A DNA stretch of 25,082 nucleotides from positions 20,261-45,342 of the forward strand of contig DLKQ01000002.1 of assembly GCA_002477805.1 (NCBI GenBank), read 5' to 3'. Source of the stretch: Christensenella sp. UBA7584. Lineage in GTDB: Bacteria; Bacillota; Clostridia; Christensenellales; UBA1242. Below, in pieces: positions 7,413 through 15,600 of the stretch (the first letter of the stretch is position 1; every line of letters starts with the position of its first letter). Made by a program: the position numbers and the translations under genes. The notes under the pieces were generated by a model. The model saw nothing but the letters and a program-made list of their open reading frames with translations, was not told the origin of the DNA and made no database searches.

Positions 7413-9401
7413 CTAAAGCTCCTCCTCTTCATCACCAATCCCCCAGTACGATGGTGTAATTAAAAACTTGAAATAATAATCAAAGTATGGCATTGGTTCT
7501 ACAACTTCAAAAATGAATTCAATAAAAGCATCTTTTCCATTATAAACAAGGCTTGTAATACTATCTCTTTTACCATTTTGGTTGTTGTCGATATACTCTT
7601 CACCAGCGTCATAAACCCCGCTTCCGTTTGAATCAACAAAACTTTCACCAAAAGTAACTTTTTTGTAGAAATCTGCAAGGCTGAGATTGTCTTTACTGTT
7701 TGTGTGATGACCTCTTTGAGTATAATCAAGCGAACTTGTGTTTTTACTCACCATTTGAAATGCTTGATATTGCTCTGGCGTCATAACACTTGTCAAATCT
7801 AACAGCCAAATTGCATTTCGTTTGCGGTCATCAAAATATTCTGATACGTCAACATCAAAATCATCTTCGTCTTCACCCTCTTTTTCATTTGCCCAATCAC
7901 AGCTTTTTTTCGCATCAAGGTTTAAGGTACAGATTGGAACAAAAAACTCTTCTTCTTCGCTGATATGAACTCTAAGCCAAATATTCATACTCCACTCTGG
8001 AACTACTGAGCTATCATATGGGTCAATATAAATATCAACCACATCGTATTTACTCTCCTCTGTTGGAAAGAAAACAACACTTTTATATTCACCATATGAC
8101 ATATTGTCAAGTTTTCGTGGGCTTTCTTTTGTTTCTGGAGTTCCAGGTCTAAAATAGTCTTTTGACGCCAAATCAAAAACTTCCATTTTAAAAATATTTA
8201 CAAATCCTGCATCAAAAGTTCCATTTTCATTTTCGTCAACATAATTTTCACCCTGATCGAAAATGCCATTTTGATTTTCATCTGTAAATTGTTCACCATC
8301 AACAAGAATTTTTGTTTTGGTAATTATGCTACTAATTATACTCTCATATCCAATATAGAAGTGTGCATTCTCACCTTTTTCACTAGTAACAGTATCCTTT
8401 TCGCCACTATTATTGATATCAAAATATTCACCATCACTGTTTTCAGGCTCTATAAAAGTTTTTTGAGAATTATCATAATTTATTACACTGGCACCAATAA
8501 TTTCATCAAGAATAAAAGTTTTCATTCTGCTGGCTACAGTTTCAGAATTTAAAACATCACCAAACACAAAACCTAATTTGTCAAATTGTTTAGTATAACC
8601 TTCAAGTTTTTGTCTACACACAACAGGGTTTGAAGCATCTGACCAACTTGTTACACTACTATCGGAAACACCAAGTACATATTCCATTAATCTTAATTGA
8701 ACAAAATTTTTAAAGTTATTAACATAAGTTTCCGCATCATTTGCTCCATTTGAAAAATTCCAACTAATACTATTATCATAAACTGGCGTTAAAACATTTT
8801 CATCATTAACTTTTTGATACTCCCAGCCAGACACAACTCTCACAATTGCCATTTCGTTGCTATCAAAAATATCAACACCAACAGCATAGTACCTAGTTTT
8901 TGGCGTTATCGCCCCAATTTGAATCTGATAATCACCACCATAATCCTTACCAATTCCTGAACCTAAAACAGTTGTACCTTGAATTGTTTGTGCAGATATA
9001 CCACTTCCAAACTCTCCAACTAAATTATATAGAATAAATTTCGCCACAACCTCAAACTGCGTGTAAACATTGGCAAAAAACCTTTCTCTTTCTTCGTTCG
9101 TAAGCTGATTTTCACTAATATCTCCATACTTTGGAACAGACAAAATCCTGACACCATCAAAACTTGCTATATCATCTGTAAAATATGTGAAGTTTCCATC
9201 TTCATCTACATCAAATTCTGGGTCATCACTTTCAATTGTTCCTGTAGAACCTCCAATTCCACCCCCAGTTGAACCTCCAGAGCCAGAACCACCCGAGCCA
9301 GAACCACCACCAATTCCAGGAAAAATCGAACACCCCGCAAAACAAAAAAGGAGGGCAAAAGCGTAGAAAAATGTTATAATTTTTTTAAACAATTTCTTCA
9401 C
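7413..9401 (-). CDS. T4SS-locus lipoprotein with EF-hand-like acidic loops
   Basis: This 662-aa surface lipoprotein has no family I recognise. The signal peptide ends in a lipobox FAGC (Cys24), followed by a Gly/Ser linker (about 30-55), as for a domain held off the membrane. Six DxNxNG-type loops resemble calcium-binding EF-hand or thrombospondin-3 loops: about 64-70, 328-336, 374-386, 389-397, 590-601 and 605-613. The 374/389 and 590/605 loops form pairs built as D-N-NG-xFD-GE-Y-D-N-NG. Between them are beta-rich-looking segments and a very acidic stretch (505-520). The start is a GTG six nt after GGGAGG. The gene lies 41 nt after the pilin-like gene and before the VirB6-like gene, so it is probably a structural or surface part of the T4SS, perhaps calcium-dependent. 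That role is inferred from position and motifs. Confidence 0.75.
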   Translation of the reverse strand: MKKLFKKIITFFYAFALLFCFAGCSIFPGIGGGSGSGGSGSGGSTGGGIGGSTGTIESDDPEFDVDEDGNFTYFTDDIASFDGVRILSVPKYGDISENQLTNEERERFFANVYTQFEVVAKFILYNLVGEFGSGISAQTIQGTTVLGSGIGKDYGGDYQIQIGAITPKTRYYAVGVDIFDSNEMAIVRVVSGWEYQKVNDENVLTPVYDNSISWNFSNGANDAETYVNNFKNFVQLRLMEYVLGVSDSSVTSWSDASNPVVCRQKLEGYTKQFDKLGFVFGDVLNSETVASRMKTFILDEIIGASVINYDNSQKTFIEPENSDGEYFDINNSGEKDTVTSEKGENAHFYIGYESIISSIITKTKILVDGEQFTDENQNGIFDQGENYVDENENGTFDAGFVNIFKMEVFDLASKDYFRPGTPETKESPRKLDNMSYGEYKSVVFFPTEESKYDVVDIYIDPYDSSVVPEWSMNIWLRVHISEEEEFFVPICTLNLDAKKSCDWANEKEGEDEDDFDVDVSEYFDDRKRNAIWLLDLTSVMTPEQYQAFQMVSKNTSSLDYTQRGHHTNSKDNLSLADFYKKVTFGESFVDSNGSGVYDAGEEYIDNNQNGKRDSITSLVYNGKDAFIEFIFEVVEPMPYFDYYFKFLITPSYWGIGDEEEEL

Positions 9402-9442
9402 TTTTAACCTCCCCTTGGGGAATACATATCTCCCTTTTTAAA

Positions 9443-9793
9443 TTAAGCTCCGCCTGGAGTTGAACCTTTAACCCAACCAAAAATTGCTTCAACATTAGAT
9501 GTAAATAAGTACATAAGAAGAACAAGTACAAAAATACAAACAAAACCAATGATTGCATTTACCATTCTACTTTTAGCTTCTTGTCTCTTGTCTGCACTAT
9601 CTGCTTTTGCAAGGTTTACACCAAGATAAACAGAATAAATGATACCTGCAGCACCAACAACGATTAGAATTGGGATGAGAATGTAACTAATATACTTAAA
9701 TATTTCGTTTGCAAGTGTTGATAGTCCACTAGTTCCGTAATCACCATCACCAAGAAGCCCAACAAATGTGTTTGCAGCGTTTAAAAAGTTCAT
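9443..9793 (-). CDS. VirB2-like pilin / small T4SS membrane protein
   Basis: This 116-aa protein has two membrane helices (about 35-57 and 77-97) joined by a short charged loop, KADSADKRQEAKSR (62-75), and a short C-terminal tail ending STPGGA. The two-helix layout with a basic cytoplasmic loop matches Gram-positive pilin-like T4SS proteins (VirB2/TrbC type; Mbov_0395-like from memory). There is no clear cleavable signal peptide. The ATG follows GGAGG by 10 nt. It is the first gene of the leftward operon and is followed after 41 nt by the lipoprotein gene. The synteny pilin-lipoprotein-VirB6-VirB4 supports the call. Confidence 0.85.
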   Translation of the reverse strand: MNFLNAANTFVGLLGDGDYGTSGLSTLANEIFKYISYILIPILIVVGAAGIIYSVYLGVNLAKADSADKRQEAKSRMVNAIIGFVCIFVLVLLMYLFTSNVEAIFGWVKGSTPGGA

Positions 9794-9874
9794 AAACTTA
9801 ATACCTCCATTTTTTCTATCCGATTATTCTATATGTTTTGCTTTTCTGAAAATAATATGTATTTTTTTACACAA

Positions 9875-9903
9875 AACATACGCGTATGTTCATATAGTAT
9901 CAA
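9875..9903 (-). promoter_or_regulatory. Pilin-operon promoter overlapped by a perfect 16-bp palindrome
   Basis: AACATACGCGTATGTT (9875-9890) is perfectly self-complementary. On the minus strand TTGATA (9903-9898) and TATGTT (9880-9875) have 17-nt spacing, so the palindrome covers the -10 box and half of the spacer, as a repressor operator would. A further half-site, TATGTT, lies at 9832-9837. The palindrome is certain; the promoter is a moderate match and the leader would be about 75 nt. Confidence 0.55.
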
Positions 9904-10067
9904 AAAAAAATAATAAAAGCAAACAAATTGAGCCAATTTTTACAAAAAAATTTAAAATTTTTTATTTTTTTTAAAGCTTAAACATTTTTTTATCTATTTT
10001 TTCAACTAATTTACGAATTCGCCTAATATATTTTTCACAGATAATTCAAAAAAATTGCTAAATTATT

Positions 10068-10096
10068 TTGCTTTTTTTCTTTTCTTATTATATAAT
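10068..10096 (+). promoter_or_regulatory. Promoter of the coupling-protein gene
   Basis: TTGCTT (10068-10073) and TATAAT (10091-10096) have 17-nt spacing. The ATG at 10126 follows GGGAG by 7 nt and the predicted leader is about 23 nt. Two AACATA hexamers (10097-10102 and 10108-10113) lie 11 bp apart just downstream, matching the half-site of the palindrome at 9875-9890. Confidence 0.65.
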
Positions 10097-10125
10097 AACA
10101 TAAAATCAACATATGGGAGAAAATT

Positions 10126-12078
10126 ATGAGCGTCTTTTTTAAATATGTATTACTTTTTCTTGGTATGGCTGTCATTTGTTTTTTTGGTGGTGGCATTTTG
10201 GGTTCTGTAATAAATGGAACACCTTTTGATATTACAGCAATGCTAAGTGGAACATACTCTCTTATTTTATCACTTGTTTTATATCTTATTTTCATTCTAT
10301 TTATTATGCTCAGAATTGCAGACGAGAAAAAAGGTCCACTTTTTAAATCTAGCAAAAAAAAGGATAAGGGTGAAACAAAGCAATTTTTTGACTCAAAGTG
10401 GCTTACAGCAAAAGAAATGGATAAAAAATACACTCTAACATCTTTTAGACACCTTTCAGATGTGAAGTCTGGTATTCCAATTAGAGCCGAACTTGTTGGA
10501 AATGATATAAAAATCAATTTCAAATATGAAAACTGGCACGCAATGGTAATCGGAACAACTGGTTCTGGTAAAACTCAATGTTTTGTTTCGCCTTGTATTC
10601 AAATTTTGGGTGCCTGTAAAGACAAACCTTGTCTTGTAGTTAATGATATGAAAGGAGAGCTTTTTCGCGACCACAGCGAACACTTGAAAAAAAATGGTTA
10701 CAATGTTATGGCACTTGACCTTAGAGACACATTTAGTTCAACACGCTGGAATCCTATGGAAAGACCTTTTAACGCCTTTCAAAGAAGTTTACACCTGTAT
10801 AATGAAGTAAAGGTTCACTCAAATATCAACCCTGCTGACCTCAAACTTGAAATACTTGCAGATGTTTACAATAGGGAGTGGTATGAGTTTGAAGGTAGAG
10901 CATATCCAACAAGGAGTATGCTAGAAAATGACCTCACAGCTCTTAGAAAAAGGCTTAAAGATGAAGCTTTTGAAGATTTGAATGACATTGCAATTACACT
11001 ATGCCCTCAAACATCAACAGGTGATGGAGCGACTTGGGAACGCGGAGCTAAAGACTTTGTTTTAGGAACAATGTTAGCAATGCTTGAAGATAGTGCATAT
11101 CCAGAACTTGGAATGACAAGGGAAAAATACAATCTTTTTAATCTGTATAAAATATGCAACCTAACAGATGACGACCCAGACAACCAATTCGAAACATTGC
11201 AAAAATATTTCAAAGGTAGAGACAAACTTTCAAACGCATCACAACTTGCGGGTCCAATTATAAACAACGCCCCTACGACAGTCCGTGGTTATATGGGAAT
11301 AGTTTCAGGATTTTTAAGCAGTTTCGCTGATGAGGGAATTTGTTTTGCAACAAGTGCAAACGAAATGGATTTTTCCAAATTTACTGACAAACCATCTGCT
11401 TTATTTATAAAAGTTCCTGATGAAAAAGACACAAGACACGGAATAGCAACAATGTGTATTGTTCAACTTTATAAAACACTTGTTGATAGCGCTAATAGAA
11501 CTGAAGATTTAACCCTACCTCGAAGAGTCTATTTTATACTAGATGAATTTGGTAACTTACCAAAAATTCCAAAATTTGATAGTATAATCACTGTTGGAAG
11601 AAGCCGTGGCATAAGTTTATTCCTTGTGGTTCAGTCTTATACACAGATTAACATAAAATATGGTGATGCAGTGGCTGACACACTAAAATCAAACTGTAAC
11701 ATTCACTACTTTTTAGGTACCACCGATGCTAAAACAAAAGAAGATTTTAGTGCTCGATGCGGAAACACATCTGTTGAAACAACATCTTCATCTAAAAACA
11801 AAGGAAAAGATTCAAATAGTACAAGTGTTACAACCAGTAAAACAAGTGTTAGATTAATTACTGTTGACGAACTTGGACTCTTAAAACCAGGTGAAATTAT
11901 TGTAAGTATGTTCAAAGAAAGTGCAATTCGAAGTACATTCACATTTGCATACAAAGCAAAAGATGTTTACGATATGACCCCTGCTCCACACAAATATGTT
12001 CCTGCAAGATTTTTGGATACCGAAAGTGTTTATTATGACATTAGAGAAAGAAATAAAAAAGTTTTTAGAAAATCGTAA
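10126..12078 (+). CDS. VirD4/TraG-type T4SS coupling protein
   Basis: This 650-aa membrane-anchored ATPase recruits substrates (relaxase-DNA or protein) and feeds them to the channel. Two N-terminal membrane helices lie at about 5-30 and 44-64, followed by a Lys-rich linker. The Walker A motif GTTGSGKT is at 143-150, Walker B with FILDEFGN at 470-477, and a GRSRGISLFLVVQS stretch at 491-504, all hallmarks of the TraG/VirD4 family. The segment GTTDAKTKEDFSARCGN (531-547) and the following Ser/Thr/Lys-rich insert (549-575) are also usual in Gram-positive members. The C-terminus ends at ERNKKVFRKS, without a long acidic tail. The gene is divergent from the pilin operon, with its own promoter and a strong terminator 5 nt after the stop. 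Its presence shows the locus has a dedicated substrate-recruitment step. Confidence 0.95.
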   Translation: MSVFFKYVLLFLGMAVICFFGGGILGSVINGTPFDITAMLSGTYSLILSLVLYLIFILFIMLRIADEKKGPLFKSSKKKDKGETKQFFDSKWLTAKEMDKKYTLTSFRHLSDVKSGIPIRAELVGNDIKINFKYENWHAMVIGTTGSGKTQCFVSPCIQILGACKDKPCLVVNDMKGELFRDHSEHLKKNGYNVMALDLRDTFSSTRWNPMERPFNAFQRSLHLYNEVKVHSNINPADLKLEILADVYNREWYEFEGRAYPTRSMLENDLTALRKRLKDEAFEDLNDIAITLCPQTSTGDGATWERGAKDFVLGTMLAMLEDSAYPELGMTREKYNLFNLYKICNLTDDDPDNQFETLQKYFKGRDKLSNASQLAGPIINNAPTTVRGYMGIVSGFLSSFADEGICFATSANEMDFSKFTDKPSALFIKVPDEKDTRHGIATMCIVQLYKTLVDSANRTEDLTLPRRVYFILDEFGNLPKIPKFDSIITVGRSRGISLFLVVQSYTQINIKYGDAVADTLKSNCNIHYFLGTTDAKTKEDFSARCGNTSVETTSSSKNKGKDSNSTSVTTSKTSVRLITVDELGLLKPGEIIVSMFKESAIRSTFTFAYKAKDVYDMTPAPHKYVPARFLDTESVYYDIRERNKKVFRKS

Positions 12079-12082
12079 TTTT

Positions 12083-12106
12083 ATCCAGCTTTATGCTGGA
12101 TTTTTT
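12083..12106 (+). terminator. Intrinsic terminator of the coupling-protein gene
   Basis: A perfect 7-bp stem, ATCCAGC (12083-12089) and GCTGGAT (12095-12101), with a 5-nt loop is followed by a T-run, 5 nt after the stop codon. Confidence 0.9.
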
Positions 12107-12113
12107 GTAGTAT

Positions 12114-12180
12114 AAAGCCACCAACTAGATCGTCTGGGTTTTACCCGTTATATGAAAAACAGGTATACTGGTGGATTTTT
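12114..12180. ncRNA. Structured intergenic element of unknown type
   Basis: CCACCA (12118-12123) pairs with TGGTGG (12169-12174). The stem can be extended by three A-T pairs across one mismatch and ends in ATTTTT on the plus strand. Inside it, GGGT-TTT-ACCC (near 12136-12146) can form a second hairpin. It may be a second terminator with a branched top or a small structured RNA. I match it to no riboswitch I know. Confidence 0.35.
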
Positions 12181-12570
12181 ATTATCTATGAGCGGATATA
12201 GCATATTATTATAACATAGCATTAGTCATAATTCATTTTAAACTCTGTTAAAAGCTTATATAGCAAGATGTTACACCATTTATTATTGAGAGTAGGTCAG
12301 ACGTTCCTATGTAAAAAATTAACATTACGCATACTTTTTATATCCTCATCAGAAGTCTTTTTAGCTTAAAATATTTTATTACAAGCCATACTTTTAAAGT
12401 AAAAATAAATTGCCAAAACTAAAGCAGTTTGTTTCTATGTTATTTTTAGATAGGATTTTCTAAAAAAACACCACAAATAAAAGCATTCTAAATAAATTTA
12501 AAAAATGTATATATAAAACAAAAACACAAACAATAATTTTTGATGAATTTTGCATTTTTCTGTCTAATTT
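12181..12570. other. Non-coding gap upstream of the giant surface-protein gene
   Basis: AT-rich DNA with frequent stops in all frames. I see no supported gene, tRNA or strong hairpin here. Confidence 0.5.
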
Positions 12571-12572
12571 AG

Positions 12573-12619
12573 TTGTGAAAGAAAAAAGAATATGCTAAAC
12601 TTATCTCTAAAAGAGATAA
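12573..12619 (+). promoter_or_regulatory. Promoter and operator-like inverted repeat of the giant gene
   Basis: TTGTGA (12573-12578) and TAAACT (12596-12601) have 17-nt spacing, with an extended -10 TGC immediately before. A perfect inverted repeat, TTATCTC-TAAAA-GAGATAA (12601-12619), overlaps the last base of the -10 box and the transcription start. It could be an operator or a hairpin at the 5' end of the mRNA. The leader to the ATG at 12667 is about 60 nt. Confidence 0.6.
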
Positions 12620-12666
12620 ATTTTCTTTGCGATTTGGTCGGGAAAACATTGTCAAAGGAGTAAAAT

Positions 12667-15600
12667 ATGCAAAATAAATCTATTAAAACAATTTTATTTT
12701 TAACATTTATACCACTTGTGTTGTCGGTACTTCTTTTCACGAGTTTTATTTCGGGAAAGGGATTTGTCGGTGCTGTCGGGGAAGATAATCCAATAAAGGT
12801 TTCATTGGTCACCGTTAATGACACCGTACCTGACGATTATCAACCTGGTAAAGATGATGCCAGTTTGATATTACCTAATGAAAAAACAGAGCAAATAATT
12901 TGGGATGGAACAACAGAAAACATTCCTTTTGTTCTAGTTGACAATACATATTCAGAACTAAGTGGTTCATATACAATTAATAATGCTACATCTGTAACCT
13001 ACAAAGGCGCTACATATACTTCAACAAACGGGACATTTACCATTGATGGTGAAAAATATTATTATAATACTTCTACAAACAAAATCTTAAAAAAAGAAGG
13101 CAAACACGAAGCTATCAGCATTTCGCTCGGTTCTACTTCTGAAAAATATCAAACTATAGAAACGACAATAAAACTTAATGGAGTTGAAATTGTAAAAAAC
13201 AATCCTGTTTCCTTAGGTTCACAATTCCAACTATTTAGCCAAATTATACACGGTCTTACAAATAGTTTTATTGAAGGGTCTCAAAGTGAATTCGGCAGTA
13301 GTGGAACATATTTCTTAACAAAAGAAAATGGAACAGATAGCGCTCTTGAGAGAGTAGAAGGTCTTTACGAAATCACTATAAACTACCGTCACAACAGTGG
13401 ATTTCCTCAAACAAGTAATTTTGCATTTTACCTCATCACTACAAACTCATATGCAAATGAGGAAGAAAGTGTAAAATTTAGCAACACTCAAAAACTTGTA
13501 TCAACAAGTTTGCAAGACACCTACTCTATTGAGCATTACTTTAACCAAACCAACTTTAACACCACACAAAAAGACGGGACTTCAACTTTTAACCAAGATA
13601 CAAAAAGTCCACTCGCCTACCCAACTCTAAATTACAACCCTGAAAAATATAATGTAAGTTACAAAAGAACTCTTTATAGTTATGTTGAGCAAGGTGAATT
13701 CAGTATTGAACTAATTGAAAGCAGTGGAAATATGATTGCCAAGTTTGTTGAAAGAGTATACAAAACAACAAATGGACAAAGGGAACTTGTAAGCGAAAAT
13801 TCAAAACTTATTTCTAGAACAACTAATGAACTTGATGGAGAGTATCGCATCATTGCTCCAAATAAAATCTCCTATGAAGGAAATGATGTCACAAGTGAAA
13901 ATGGTATTTTTACAATTAATAACACTAAGTACTACTTTAACGAACTAGAAAACAAGATTAAGGTATTTAATGAATACGCACCTTTCAGTGCAACTTGGGT
14001 TTTTGAAAAACTTGGGGACTATGAATTTTATAAATATTGCACAATCAGAAACAAAGATAATCAATTTATTACAGCAACAAACATTACTCTTTCTAACGCA
14101 AATTTACTTAAAACAGAAGCTCTTTACATAAATGGTTTTCAAGCAACTTACACAACAAAAAATGGAACATCTCCTTTTCTAAAAAATGAGACATACAAAA
14201 GTGACTTCACATATCTCAACGACAGCGTTATCAACTCTGCAGGCTCAGTATTAATCAAAAAACCTACACCGGCACAAATTAGTATTGATGCAAACAAAAT
14301 ATCTATTAATAACACAAGTGTACTTGAATTTGATGAAAGCATTTTACCATCAACAAACCAACCAAATGTAAAACTACAATATAATGCAAAGCTAAGTTCA
14401 ATTACTGGTTCAAACTGGTATATTTACATAAACAAAAAGAATGAGGTAAGTGTTCAAAACTTTACTTACGGAACAACATTCTACGATGCTGGAACATATT
14501 TTGTTTATCTTTCTTTCAAAAACAATGCAGTAAAAACAGCTACGGTACACACTCAACAATTTATCGCTTTTAAAATCAGCAACACCTCCCCTGATGTTTT
14601 TGTTCAAACAACATTACACGAAAATAGTACATCTTTAGTAAACTCTCTATCTGGCGAAGTCTTACCTGATGAAAATTCTAAAACATTGAGCTCAGATAGT
14701 TTTACAAACCAAAATGTATATCTTAGATGGAATAAAAATGGTCCTTTTAATGCCGAAATTACTGCTGAGTATATCCTAAGCGACTACAATGGAAACCTGT
14801 TATCAAGTGGGTCTCTAAGTGGATTAGTTTGTACAAATAATGGTGGCTTGTTGTATGCTAATGATGATGCTACTTTATTTAAAGAAAATGGAACATATAC
14901 AATAAAAATTTACTTTACAAACTCAAACTCCTTTATAACAAAATCTTTTACTATAGACAAAAATGAAATAACAGGAATAAAAGCTTTAAAAGTTAATCCA
15001 AATACAAAACAACTTGCAAACAAAGACTCTCTTGGAGACAATATTTTATCTGACTTATCAAACTTTAACCTTGTTCTTGGCTTAAATCCAAATCAAGCAG
15101 AAGGTTTTGTTTGGACTTGGAACGAAAAGCAAAGTGGTGCAACTATCACAGCAAGATATTACTATTCAGTAATTTCATACCAAGAAGCTGATTATAACAC
15201 AAAATCACTTCAAAACTCTTTTGGTGAAGAATGGATTTTAGCAAATGGAAAATTTGGACTATTAAGCACAGCAAAAGATTACGCCTACACAAAAGTAACT
15301 GAACAAAACTTCAAGACAATCAAGTTTAGTTCCCCTCAAATTTTTACTACAAGTCGATTAGGCATTTTAGTCCTTGAGGACGAAGCGGGAAATACAGCAA
15401 CATTTACTAGTATACTTGACAAAATTTCTCCAGAATACATTCAACAAGAAGAAGGAAGTGGAGAAAACGCAACTTCGACAATGATTTCAAAAACCACAAA
15501 ACTTACTTGGGGTTCTCACAAATCACTGCTCGTAGAACAAAGTGAAGAATCAGAAAATGTTAGCCAGTTAATAGAGCAAGCAATTAGCTCAAGCTCTTGG

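Noticed and set aside
7413..9401. Dockerin domain in the lipoprotein
   Set aside because: The acidic loops resemble dockerin or EF-hand loops, but the spacing and flanking helices of a dockerin pair are not visible.
9870..9895. LexA/SOS box at the palindrome
   Set aside because: The Gram-positive LexA site has GAAC and GTTC four bases apart. Here the arms are longer and differently spaced, so an SOS assignment is not supported.
10035..10523. 162-aa minus-strand ORF
   Set aside because: It covers the coupling-gene promoter and start in antisense and has no ribosome site; the coupling gene explains this DNA.
12114..12180. Known riboswitch (c-di-GMP, preQ1)
   Set aside because: The conserved core motifs of those classes are absent, and the next gene starts almost 500 nt away behind its own promoter.
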